Below, one piece after another: positions 1-9,798 of a stretch of 24,126 nucleotides of DNA (the stretch's first letter is position 1; every line of letters starts with the position of its first letter). The DNA is from an uncultured Faecalibacterium sp. (GTDB lineage Bacteria > Bacillota > Clostridia > Oscillospirales > Ruminococcaceae), in NCBI GenBank assembly GCA_934511465.1, contig CAKSWG010000028.1, positions 1-24,126 on the forward strand. The letters are read 5' to 3'. The notes below the pieces were generated by a model. The model saw only the letters and a list, made by a program, of their open reading frames with translations. It did no database searches and had not been told where the DNA came from. The position numbers and the translations under genes were made by a program.

Positions 1-2
1 TG

Positions 3-110
3 GCCATGGCCAACGGCTCGGACGCATTGAAAGCCGCAGCCACAGACATCTGCGGTGCCTGCGCGGAGGACGGCATCCATCATTATTGTGTAGAGCATGG
101 GCTGATCTGA
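3..110 (+). CDS. C-terminal end of a Cof-type HAD hydrolase (partial)
   Basis: Only the last 35 codons of this gene lie in the window; the 5' part is upstream of base 1. The frame beginning at base 3 reads AMANGSDALKAAATDICGAC and ends at TGA 108-110. The pattern 'MANGSDALKAAA...ED GI' matches the C-terminus of Cof/YidA-type HAD phosphatases, where the usual 'GNA-x-x-E-L-K-x-x-A' loop holds metal-coordinating residues, followed by an 'EDGV' motif. These are cytoplasmic Mg-dependent sugar-phosphate or FMN phosphatases. The substrate cannot be told from this fragment. A palindromic repeat begins one base after the stop codon and an intrinsic terminator follows at 234-270. Confidence 0.7.
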   Translation, partial: AMANGSDALKAAATDICGACAEDGIHHYCVEHGLI

Positions 111-111
111 T

Positions 112-214
112 TCTCTCAGTCACACCTTACGACGTGCCAGAACCTTTGCCGCCATGCCAAAGGTTCCCTCCCAGAGAGAGCTGGCAAAACCGTCAGGTCT
201 TGACCGAGGGAGTT
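112..214. repeat. Intergenic palindromic repeat, copy A (degenerate)
   Basis: The left end reads TTCTCTCAGTCACACC and the right end ACCGAGGGAGTT. The inner part contains GTGCCAG on the left and GAGAGCTGGCAAAACCGTCAGG on the right (shown in part), the same word order as the copies at 9661, 18507 and 20260. It is the most degenerate of the four: the inner C-run/G-run hairpin is broken by AACCTTTGCC...AAAGGTT. It begins one base after the upstream stop codon. Confidence 0.75.
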
Positions 215-233
215 AAGCTCCCCCGCCAAAACG

Positions 234-270
234 AAAAACCGCCGAAGGCTTCCCTTCGGCGGTTTTTCTT
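234..270. terminator. Strong bidirectional intrinsic terminator
   Basis: A perfect 15-bp stem, AAAAACCGCCGAAGG (234-248) with CCTTCGGCGGTTTTT (253-267), has a 4-base loop. The A-run and T-run at the stem ends supply a U-tract on both strands. It separates the + strand HAD gene from the - strand msmX gene, so it can end both convergent transcripts. Confidence 0.92.
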
Positions 271-306
271 ATGATAGGAGGATCAAAAAATGATCGTCGC
301 TAAATT

Positions 307-1422
<1,116 letters not shown>

Positions 1423-1461
1423 AATCGTTTGCCTCCATAAATTTTTCAGGTTCACACGCAC

Positions 1462-1490
1462 TTGACGGCGTGTTCATTCGTTGGTACTAT
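1462..1490 (+). promoter_or_regulatory. Candidate promoter of the AraC-type regulator
   Basis: TTGACG (1462-1467), a 17-bp spacer, then an extended -10, TGG followed by TACTAT (1485-1490). A better -10 hexamer, TATAAT (1488-1493), is also present but would need a 20-bp spacer. The -10 overlaps that of the msmX promoter on the other strand. Confidence 0.55.
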
Positions 1491-1517
1491 AATAGCAGAT
1501 AATTTTGTGATATAAAA
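1489..1517 (-). promoter_or_regulatory. Candidate msmX promoter
   Basis: On the minus strand an extended -10 (TGC then TATTAT, hexamer at 1489-1494) lies 17 bp from a weak -35, TTTTAT (1512-1517). The hexamer overlaps the -10 of the divergent araC-type promoter. The leader would be about 60 nt. Confidence 0.5.
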
Positions 1518-1547
1518 TAGCATTTTATTGATTTGAGGTGTCAGATA

Positions 1548-2393
1548 TTGCTTTTCGACTGGAATGCCGTGGCTGCACCCGCTTCGGTGCAGGATGTCCA
1601 GCTTTCTGTGCCGCTCACCCTCTCGGGCGAAGGGCTGTGGGTGTGCCTTGTTTCCAGCGGCAGGTGCACCGCAGCGGTGCCCGGCAGCGGGCCGCTGCCA
1701 GTGGGCGCGGCGCTGCTTTTGCCGCCGCAGTCGGTGCCCGCCGGGCATCTGGTGCTCAGCCGGGCGCCGCTGGTCCTTGCGCCGGAGGGTGCCTGTCACC
1801 TGCTGTGCGTCCAGCTCACCGGGCAGGCGGCAAAGCAGTTTCTTTCCGGTCTGCACGAGCTGCCGTTTCTGGCCAAAGGCTCCTCCTGCCCTGCTGCCGC
1901 CGAGCTGATGGACCGCCTTGCCGCCGAAAACCAGACCCACAGCCGTGCCCGCAGCCAGCTGGCCTACGCCCTTTTGTGTGAACTGGCCGACGCCGACAGC
2001 GCCGCGCCCGCCCTGCCGCCGCTGGTGCAGGCCGCCATTGCGGATATCCGCGCAAACTATGCGGGCCTGTACGGTGTGGAGGAGCTGAGCGAGCGGCTGG
2101 GCGTGTCCAAAAGCCATCTGGTGCGCACCTTTACCGCCGCCATCGGCGTGCCGCCGGGCAAATACCTCACCACTGTGCGCATCGAAGCGGCCCAGCGCCT
2201 TTTGCTCCACCGGGAATACACGCTGGACGTGGTGGCCAGTCTGTGCGGCTTTTCCGGGGCCAACTACCTGTGCCGGGTGTTCAAAAAAGAAACCGGCCAA
2301 TCCCCCGCACAGTGGCGGGCCATGGCCGGTCATGCCGCGCAGTCCGGGCTCTCCCCGGAGGAATCCCTGCGCGAACAGGAGCTTTATATTTAA
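1548..2393 (+). CDS. AraC-family transcriptional regulator
   Basis: DNA-binding regulator of about 281 residues. The C-terminal 100 residues carry the two helix-turn-helix units of the AraC family: 'YGVEELSERLGVSKSHLVRTF' (given in part) for the first, and 'TLDVVASLCGFSGANYLCRVFKKETGQSPAQWR' (part) for the second, including the conserved GF-x(5)-Y/F-x(3)-FK-x-x-G-x-(S/T)P pattern. The N-terminal part is probably a cupin-like effector domain but is poorly conserved and very alanine/proline rich. No ATG fits: the chosen start is TTG at 1548, seven bases after GAGGTG; TTG 1533 is in frame but lies upstream of that site. The gene is divergent from msmX with overlapping promoters, so control of msmX or sugar uptake is a reasonable guess. 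The effector is unknown. It converges on the MATE gene with only 3 bp between stop codons and no terminator. Confidence 0.85.
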   Translation: MLFDWNAVAAPASVQDVQLSVPLTLSGEGLWVCLVSSGRCTAAVPGSGPLPVGAALLLPPQSVPAGHLVLSRAPLVLAPEGACHLLCVQLTGQAAKQFLSGLHELPFLAKGSSCPAAAELMDRLAAENQTHSRARSQLAYALLCELADADSAAPALPPLVQAAIADIRANYAGLYGVEELSERLGVSKSHLVRTFTAAIGVPPGKYLTTVRIEAAQRLLLHREYTLDVVASLCGFSGANYLCRVFKKETGQSPAQWRAMAGHAAQSGLSPEESLREQELYI

Positions 2394-2396
2394 AGA

Positions 2397-3704
2397 TCAC
2401 GCTTCTGCCGTCTGCTTTTTGCCGCGCAGCAGCAAAACGAGGGTCAGCACCGCCGTGAGCAGCTCCGACGCCGGGAATGCCGCCCACACGCCGTTCATGC
2501 CAAACAGCCGGCTCAGCACCAGCGAGCAGACCACGATGGCCGCCATGCCGCGGCAGATGGAGGTGACGGAGGCTTCCACCGGGCGGTTGGTGGCGCTCAG
2601 ATAGCCCGCCGCCACGATGTTGAACCCGGCAAAGAAGTAGCCCACAAAGTACAGCCGCATGCCCATGTGGGCAAACTGGGCCATCTGGGCAGAGTTTTCG
2701 CTGTTGAACACGCCCACCAGCGCATCGGTGGCGCCAAACACCACGCCGTACAGCACTGCCGCCAGCGCCAGCGCGGTGCAGCTGCCAAGGATGAGCAGCT
2801 TTTTGGCCCCCGCTTTGTCGCTTTTGCCGTAGCACTCGCTCACCAGCGGCTGGGCGCCCTGCGCCACGCCATTGAAGATGGCCGTTGCCACAAGGGCAAA
2901 GTTTGCCACCACGCCGTAGGCCGCCACGGCCACATTGCCGGCCAGACCCAGCAGCAGGAAGTTGAACACGGTGGTGGTGACGCCGGAGCTCATCTCGCCC
3001 ACAAATCCGGAGACACCCAGCTGGCAGCTCTGGCCCAGCAGCCGTGCAGAGGGCCGCCGCCGCACGAACTGCACGCCGTTCTCCTTTTTTAAGAAGTGAC
3101 GGCTGCAAACGCCAATGCTGATGATCGGCGCAACGGCGGTTGCCAGCGCAGCGCCAGCCAGCCCCAAACCCATGGGGAACATAAAAATGTAATCGAATAC
3201 CACGTTGAACAGGCTGCCGCTCAAGGTAGCCACCATGGCAAGAGACGGGTCGCCGTCGTTGCGCACAAAGGCCGATATAATGTAGTTGCACATGAAAAAG
3301 GGTGTGAACATGAGGAAGATGCGGGCATACGGGATGCCCAGCGCCACGATCTCCGCGTCGCCGCCCATCAGCCGCAAAAGACCGCCCGGTGCAAAGATGC
3401 CCACCAGCAGAAACGGTATGCTGAGCGCGCAGGCGCAGAAGATGGCGTTGGAAAAATAGTTCTGGCAGCGTTTATCGCCCTGTGCCCTGAGGATGGCGTA
3501 GCGGGTGGCTGCACCAAGGCCGATCATGGAGCCAATGGCAAAGATGAAGTTGTAGACCGGCAGACAGAGGTTGAGCAGGGTGACGCCGTCGGTGCCCGCC
3601 GCCTGCGAGATGAAATAGGTATCGGCCAAAATGTAGCACGAAGTGCCCAGCAGGCCGAAAATGTTCTGCGATACATATTTGAAAAACTGCTTTGTCAGGT
3701 CCAT
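2397..3704 (-). CDS. MATE-family multidrug/cation exporter
   Basis: Integral membrane protein of 435 residues, the usual size for 12-helix MATE exporters, which move cationic drugs or metabolites out using a Na+ or H+ gradient. Family signs are the N-terminal 'ADTYFISQAAGTDGVTLLNL' stretch, 'AFVRNDGDPSLAMVATLSG' near the end of the N-lobe, and the C-lobe 'GAQPLVSECYG' and 'SATNRPVEAS' segments. These resemble the MepA/DinF-type branch. The ATG at 3704 is chosen because AAAGGAAC lies just upstream and the family-like sequence begins there; the in-frame extension to 3779 would cover leader hairpins. The substrate cannot be read from sequence. It has its own promoter (3848-3876) and a 137-nt leader with a short reading frame and hairpins. 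Confidence 0.92.
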   Translation of the reverse strand: MDLTKQFFKYVSQNIFGLLGTSCYILADTYFISQAAGTDGVTLLNLCLPVYNFIFAIGSMIGLGAATRYAILRAQGDKRCQNYFSNAIFCACALSIPFLLVGIFAPGGLLRLMGGDAEIVALGIPYARIFLMFTPFFMCNYIISAFVRNDGDPSLAMVATLSGSLFNVVFDYIFMFPMGLGLAGAALATAVAPIISIGVCSRHFLKKENGVQFVRRRPSARLLGQSCQLGVSGFVGEMSSGVTTTVFNFLLLGLAGNVAVAAYGVVANFALVATAIFNGVAQGAQPLVSECYGKSDKAGAKKLLILGSCTALALAAVLYGVVFGATDALVGVFNSENSAQMAQFAHMGMRLYFVGYFFAGFNIVAAGYLSATNRPVEASVTSICRGMAAIVVCSLVLSRLFGMNGVWAAFPASELLTAVLTLVLLLRGKKQTAEA

Positions 3705-3841
3705 CGGGGGTTCCTTTCCTTTTGAACAAAAAAAGCGCCACCGCTCAGCATCCTTCAACGGCCTACGGATGCAGGGCATAGCACTTCATGCAGATTTCCG
3801 CTGCCGATCCGGCGAACGACAGCAGCGTTCGTTTTTGATTC
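3705..3841 (-). promoter_or_regulatory. MATE mRNA leader with short uORF and attenuator-like hairpins
   Basis: Between the predicted transcription start (near 3841) and the MATE ATG, the minus strand holds three hairpin-forming parts: CGAACG/CGTTCG (3826-3831 with 3813-3818), GCATCC/GGATGC (3767-3772 with 3748-3753), and AGCG-GTGG-CGCT followed by a run of T (about 3728-3745). A nine-codon reading frame, ATG 3789 to TAG 3763, encodes MKCYALHP; its end overlaps the second stem. No match to a known riboswitch class was recognised. The arrangement would suit attenuation by ribosome stalling or by ligand, but that is inference. Confidence 0.35.
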
Positions 3842-3847
3842 CGGGCT

Positions 3848-3876
3848 ATTTTAGCATACCCCCCCTCGCAAGTCAA
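3848..3876 (-). promoter_or_regulatory. Promoter of the MATE gene
   Basis: TTGACT (3871-3876), 17-bp spacer, then TAAAAT (3848-3853) preceded by TGC, an extended -10. A second, weaker candidate on the same strand lies upstream: TTGTCA (3909-3914), 17 bp, TAAAGT (3886-3891). Confidence 0.7.
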
Positions 3877-3914
3877 CACAAAAATACTTTATGACGCATA
3901 AAAAGCGTTGACAA

Positions 3915-4234
3915 GCCGTGTTTCGGCCTGCATGGGCATCACCGGGGCCTGCCATCTTTGGTGTGAGCCTGCGCTGCTTCAAGCCCTTTAGGTCTGGCCG
4001 GCGGTGCGCTGTACGCCAGCATCGTGGGGCCGGGTGCAGCCGGCACCGTTGCACGCGGGCTGGAGCTGGTGTATACTGGAAAAGACAACCCCTGCGTCCC
4101 GCGCTTTACGGATGCATCCATGGCGGATGGCCGCACCGCACCGCGCCCGGCTCACGGAGACCGGCGCAGTTGTTTCTCACCTTTGAACGGCATCCCCTTT
4201 GGGGATAGGCTTATCATAATTCTGGAGGTTCTCT
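3915..4234 (+). other. 320-bp intergenic stretch before the fructokinase gene
   Basis: No complete gene is supported here. A frame open from 3967 reads protein-like (GLAGGALYASIVGPGAAGTV from 3991) but has no start codon with a ribosome site, is preceded by TGA at 3964, and runs out of frame into the fructokinase gene. It may be a decayed gene end or chance. The segment also contains the likely fructokinase promoter at 4049-4077, which implies that 4085-4234 is leader. Confidence 0.4.
4049..4077 (+). promoter_or_regulatory. Candidate promoter of the fructokinase gene
   Basis: TTGCAC (4049-4054), a 17-bp spacer and TATACT (4072-4077). It is the best -35/-10 pair seen upstream of the kinase and would give a leader of about 150 nt ending in a GGAGG ribosome site. 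Confidence 0.55.
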
Positions 4235-5194
4235 ATGTCCGGCAGCACATTGTTTTCCATTGGCGAAGCACTCATTGATATGATCCCATCCAAGGTGGGC
4301 TGCTCTTTTGCCGAAGTGCCATCGTTCAGCCCGCGCACCGGCGGCGCACCCGCCAATGTGTGCGCTGCGTTCACACGGCTTGGCGGCAAAAGCACCTTTT
4401 TGAGCCAGCTGGGCAACGATCCCTTCGGCCACAAGATTGCCCGCGAACTGGAAGCGTGCGGCATCGACCTCTCCCATCTGGCCTTTACCGACAAAGCCAA
4501 CACGGCCCTTGCCTTCGTCAGTCTGGAAGAGGACGGCAACCGCACGTTCAGCTTCTACCGCAAGCCCTCGGCAGACCTGCTCTATGCGCCGGAGCAGATC
4601 GACCCGGCATGGTTCCGCGAAGCCTTTGCGCTGCATTTTTGCAGCGTTTCGCTGGTGGACAGCCCCATGCGCCATGCCCACCTTGTGGCCATCACTGCCG
4701 CCCGGGAGGCCGGTTCCATCGTCAGCTTTGACCCGAACCTGCGCTTCCCGCTCTGGCCGGACCGCGCCATGCTGCGCGAGACCGTGCTGCAATTCATGCT
4801 GCTTGCGAACATCCTGAAAATTTCGGACGAGGAGTTAGAGTTCCTCACCGGCACGGCGGACATTGAAGCCGCCCTGCCGCAGCTGTTCGTGGGGGATGTG
4901 CAGCTGGTGCTGTACACCTGCGGCAGCGCCGGTGCCCACGCCTACACCCGCACGGCCCATGGCTTTGCGCCCTGCCAGAAGGTACAGGCTGTGGACACCA
5001 CCGGCGCAGGCGATGGCTTTATCGGCTCGTTTTTGTGGCAGCTGGCCCGTGACGGCGTAACGCTGGAAAAACTGGCAAAGCTGAGCAGGACGAAGCTGAA
5101 CGAGTACCTTGCCTTCTCCAACAAGTTCTGCGGCATCAGCGTGCAGCAGCACGGTGCCATCGACAGCTACCCCACCTTGGAAGAAATGCAGTAA
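4235..5194 (+). CDS. PfkB-family carbohydrate kinase, probably fructokinase
   Basis: Cytoplasmic ribokinase-family enzyme (319 residues, normal length) that phosphorylates a sugar with ATP; fructose to fructose-6-phosphate is most likely. The N-terminus has 'SIGEALIDMIPS' and then the substrate-binding GGAPANV motif (36-42). The C-terminal ATP/anion-hole signature DTTGAGDGF lies near residues 252-260 and includes the catalytic aspartate of GAGD. 'FSFYRKPSADLLY' and 'SFDPNLRFPLWP' in the middle resemble bacterial ScrK/FrcK-type fructokinases. Translation starts at the ATG eight bases after GGAGG. The gene stands alone between its promoter (4049-4077) and a terminator (5204-5243). The exact sugar (fructose or another ketose) is not settled by sequence. 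Confidence 0.88.
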   Translation: MSGSTLFSIGEALIDMIPSKVGCSFAEVPSFSPRTGGAPANVCAAFTRLGGKSTFLSQLGNDPFGHKIARELEACGIDLSHLAFTDKANTALAFVSLEEDGNRTFSFYRKPSADLLYAPEQIDPAWFREAFALHFCSVSLVDSPMRHAHLVAITAAREAGSIVSFDPNLRFPLWPDRAMLRETVLQFMLLANILKISDEELEFLTGTADIEAALPQLFVGDVQLVLYTCGSAGAHAYTRTAHGFAPCQKVQAVDTTGAGDGFIGSFLWQLARDGVTLEKLAKLSRTKLNEYLAFSNKFCGISVQQHGAIDSYPTLEEMQ

Positions 5195-5203
5195 ACGATG
5201 CAA

Positions 5204-5243
5204 CAGAGCCCTGCGGTATACGCTGTAGGGCTCTGTTTTGTTT
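5204..5243 (+). terminator. Terminator of the fructokinase gene
   Basis: An 11-bp stem, CAGAGCCCTGC (5204-5214) with GTAGGGCTCTG (5225-5235), carries one mismatched pair near the loop and is followed by TTTTGTTT. Confidence 0.88.
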
Positions 5244-5340
5244 GCAATTTGTATAATTCGGCAGGTTTATTGCAGTTTTGCGTTGTTCCGGCACGTTTTT
5301 TCAGTTTAACATTTGTTCATTCTTTGTACAAGCCTCGTTC

Positions 5341-5369
5341 TTGTTCTCCTGCGCCCGGTATGCTACTAT
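5341..5369 (+). promoter_or_regulatory. Promoter of the PAP2 phosphatase gene
   Basis: TTGTTC (5341-5346), 17-bp spacer, then TGC-TACTAT, an extended -10 (hexamer 5364-5369). The TACTATAA core is the same as in the promoter at 1462-1490. Confidence 0.6.
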
Positions 5370-5404
5370 AAAAGCAGAAGATCATACAAAGGAGAAAGCA
5401 CTTT

Positions 5405-5953
5405 ATGCCCTTTGAATTTACCCTTCTGGATGCCCTGCAAGCCCTGCGCTGTCCGGCGCTGGATGCACTGGCCGTCTTTTTTGACTATGCCGGGACTCAC
5501 GGCGAGATCTGGGTCGCATTTTCTGCGGTGCTGCTGGTGTTCCGGCGCACCCGCCGGGCCGGGCTGGCCATGGCGCTGGCGCTGGGCCTTTATATGCTGA
5601 CGGGCCACTGCGCCTTAAAGCCGCTGTTTGCCCGGCCCCGCCCTTGTGACATCCAGCCTGCGATGCTCACCCTCGTGGCCCGGCCGCACGGCTGGTCGTT
5701 CCCTTCCGGGCACACGGCGTCCGGCTTTGCGGCCGCATTTGCGCTCTGGCGGCAGAACCGCAAACTGGGTGTACCGGCCCTCTGGCTTGCGGCACTCATC
5801 GGGTTCACACGGATGTACCTGTACGTGCATTTCCCCACCGACATTCTGGGCGGTATCGTACTGGGCCTTGCGCTTGGCGCCTGCGGCGCTGTGCTGGCAG
5901 ACAAAGTCAGCAACAAATGGGCGAAATACAGCGAAGTAAAACGAACTGTATAA
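5405..5953 (+). CDS. PAP2-family membrane phosphatase
   Basis: Membrane phosphatase of 182 residues with all three PAP2 signature motifs: K72-x6-R79-P80, P100-S-G-H103, and the T-R-x5-H142-x3-D146 version of motif 3 (threonine replaces the usual serine). His103 and His142 are the predicted catalytic pair. Hydrophobic stretches at about 34-46, 54-68, 104-116, 124-136 and 146-166 fit a small multi-pass protein with the active site on the outer face. Likely substrates are undecaprenyl pyrophosphate or phosphatidic acid type lipids; BcrC-like recycling of the cell-wall carrier is one option and lipid dephosphorylation another. The ATG follows AAAGGAGAAA. No clear terminator of its own was seen, although the hairpin at 6023-6058 lies downstream. 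Confidence 0.9.
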   Translation: MPFEFTLLDALQALRCPALDALAVFFDYAGTHGEIWVAFSAVLLVFRRTRRAGLAMALALGLYMLTGHCALKPLFARPRPCDIQPAMLTLVARPHGWSFPSGHTASGFAAAFALWRQNRKLGVPALWLAALIGFTRMYLYVHFPTDILGGIVLGLALGACGAVLADKVSNKWAKYSEVKRTV

Positions 5954-6017
5954 GCTTTTTCGGTCTCGCTTCACTTTTTGCATTCAGATGAAGTGTATTG
6001 CTTCGACCCTATTCGTG

Positions 6018-6058
6018 AAAAAGAGCCTCGGAAAAATTCGCAGATTTTTCCGAGGCTC
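6018..6058 (-). terminator. Second terminator on the metH strand
   Basis: A perfect 15-bp stem, GAGCCTCGGAAAAAT (6023-6037) with its complement at 6044-6058, has a 6-base loop. On the minus strand it is followed by five T (6018-6022 on +). On the plus strand the following bases are AACTAATTATAAT, so it works best for transcripts arriving from the metH side. Confidence 0.75.
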
Positions 6059-6138
6059 AACTAATTATAATAAAATTTCCGCTAAAACAGCCAAAGCGCA
6101 CGCGGCGGCTATTCCCAATCGTTCTCTTGCATTCAGGC

Positions 6139-6191
6139 AAAAACAAAAGCAGCCAGCACCGTGGAAAGGAGGATAAAGCGGTGCTGGCTGC
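6139..6191 (-). terminator. First terminator downstream of metH
   Basis: A perfect 13-bp stem, GCAGCCAGCACCG (6149-6161) with CGGTGCTGGCTGC (6179-6191), has a 17-base loop. On the minus strand it is followed by TTTTGTTTTT (6139-6148). It ends the metH transcript, or a separate RNA, about 260 nt after the metH stop. Confidence 0.82.
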
Positions 6192-6440
6192 GGTATGAGA
6201 ACTCCCGAACTTTGCGGCGGATCAGGAGGGATTTGGTAGTCTGTCCGCCGTCGTTGGCGATTGCCTGGCATAGGCGGGGGACAGTGTTTTAAGAAGTACC
6301 TGCTGGGTCGTGCCCAAAGCACCGGCCCCCGCAGATGAAAGCCCTTGTCGGCTTTTGGGAGGTGGCTTTGCATCTCCCCGACTGCACCCTTATGTTACCA
6401 GACAAACGTGGCATTTCTTTGTGGAGTTTTTGAACAATTT
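6192..6440 (-). ncRNA. Candidate structured RNA or long structured metH 3' UTR
   Basis: No protein is supported between the metH stop and the terminator at 6139-6191, yet the strand folds densely. Read on the minus strand there are three helices in a row: AGATGCAAAGCC with GGCTTTCATCT (6364-6375 with 6333-6343, one bulge); directly abutting it a rod closed by GCGGGGG/CCCCCGC (6326-6332 with 6274-6280), continued by GTGcTTT/AAAaCAC; and CGGCGGA/TCCGCCG (6244-6250 with 6215-6221). The terminator stem is the fourth. Conserved words of RNase P RNA, SRP RNA and tmRNA were looked for and not found. No convincing promoter was seen, so a processed 3' UTR is equally possible. Confidence 0.3.
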
Positions 6441-6451
6441 GCAAATAGATT

Positions 6452-8879
<2,428 letters not shown>

Positions 8880-8893
<14 letters not shown>

Positions 8894-9566
8894 AGGTCTT
8901 TCCCCTCTTTCTGTATTCACACCGGGTGCGCAGCACACAGTGGCCGCACCCGGCCAGCTTTCCCTTTACCGGGTGGCTGCTCAGACCCAGAACGGCCGTC
9001 ACGCTCTTGCGCGGGGTCATCAGGTTGGTATCGGTCACACACAGGCCCGCCCGGCGCACCGTATCCAGCGCGTTTGCCACCAGCGGCTGTACTGCAATAT
9101 CCCAGTCACCGTAGCCGGGCGAAAACCGCCCGGTCAAATACTTTCCCTCTTTTGCGGCCCACTGGCGCAGCTCTGCTTCGGCTGCGTCTGCGGCCTGCTC
9201 GGCCAGCGCGCTGCCCAGCGCATCGGACGCTACGCCCGCCGCGATATCTCCCACACCGGCACGGCGGATCTGTGCATCCACGCCGGGGCCAAGGGTCACA
9301 GCCAGCAGCACCGCCTGCGGGCAGTTTTCCAGATGCTTCATCACATCCCCACCCCGCAGGATGCCTGCTTCGGCAAGGGCAGCCGTGTCCGCTTCCAGCC
9401 AGACCGCCCGGGGCGTTGCCGCCGCCAGCAGCGGCATGGCGCATGTTTCCAACAGGGTCATGGTGCGGTCGTCCGGTTCCCCTCTGGCCCCGAAATACCG
9501 CGCTGCCTGTGCTGTATCGATCGCCGCCGGTTTTGCCAGCACCAGCGGCTGCGGTGCACCGATCAT
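8880..9566 (-). CDS. Stand-alone methionine synthase reactivation-domain protein
   Basis: 228-residue protein matching the AdoMet-binding reactivation domain of MetH. It has the 'RFSPGYGDWDI' segment (RxxxGYG type, binds S-adenosylmethionine) and 'LMTPRKSVTAVLGLS', both typical of that domain. In E. coli this domain re-methylates oxidised cob(II)alamin; here it is a separate chain beside a MetH that lacks it. The last 25 residues contain C-G-H-C, then two more cysteines within 'RTRCEYRKRGKTC', which could bind a metal or iron-sulfur cluster; that is inference. The start is ATG 9566, after AAGGAGG. The longer reading to TTG 9635 is wrong, because its start codon is part of the -35 box of the promoter. 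Confidence 0.88.
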
Positions 9567-9606
9567 CCGCCGCACCTCCTTGCTTTTTTGAAATAAAGTG
9601 GTCTTA

Positions 9607-9635
9607 AGTATACCGCACCTGTGGGATTTTATCAA
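9607..9635 (-). promoter_or_regulatory. Promoter of the split methionine synthase operon
   Basis: TTGATA (9630-9635), exactly 17 bp, then TATACT (9607-9612), close to the sigma-A consensus. The leader is about 35 nt and holds only the ribosome site, so no SAM or cobalamin riboswitch fits between the promoter and the gene. Confidence 0.85.
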
Positions 9636-9660
9636 TCCCGCAGAGCGGCGGATAAAAGAA

Positions 9661-9792
9661 AACTCCCTCAGTCACAGCTCACGCCGTGCCAGCTCCCTCA
9701 AGGAGGGAGCCTCTGTCGAAAAGGTAAGCTTTTCGGTTTTGCCAAAGGCCCCATCCCAGAGGGGGCTGTCTGTGAAGCAGACTGGGGGAGTT
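9661..9792. repeat. Intergenic palindromic repeat, copy B
   Basis: The terminal inverted ends AACTCCCTCAGTC (9661-9673) and GACTGGGGGAGTT (9780-9792) match at 12 of 13 positions. Inside are GTGCCAGCTCCCTC-AAGGAGGGAGC, a short hairpin, and GGCCCC...GGGGGCT. On the minus strand the unit ends in GGGAGTTTTCTTTTA, a T-rich tail suitable for terminating the metallo-beta-lactamase gene, whose stop codon is 6 bp away. Confidence 0.85.
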
Positions 9793-9798
9793 CGTTCT

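Noticed and set aside
1452..2333. 293-codon open frame antisense to the AraC-type regulator
   Set aside because: The plus strand shows clear AraC helix-turn-helix motifs; the reverse product is a Gly/His/Arg/Gln-rich shadow.
6065..6373. Small minus-strand ORF in the metH-PAP2 gap
   Set aside because: It spans the terminator and candidate RNA hairpins, has no ribosome site and no protein similarity that I recognise.
9567..9660. Possible SAM or cobalamin riboswitch ahead of the methionine synthase genes
   Set aside because: The promoter lies about 40 bp from the start codon, leaving no room for a riboswitch, and no conserved riboswitch words are present.
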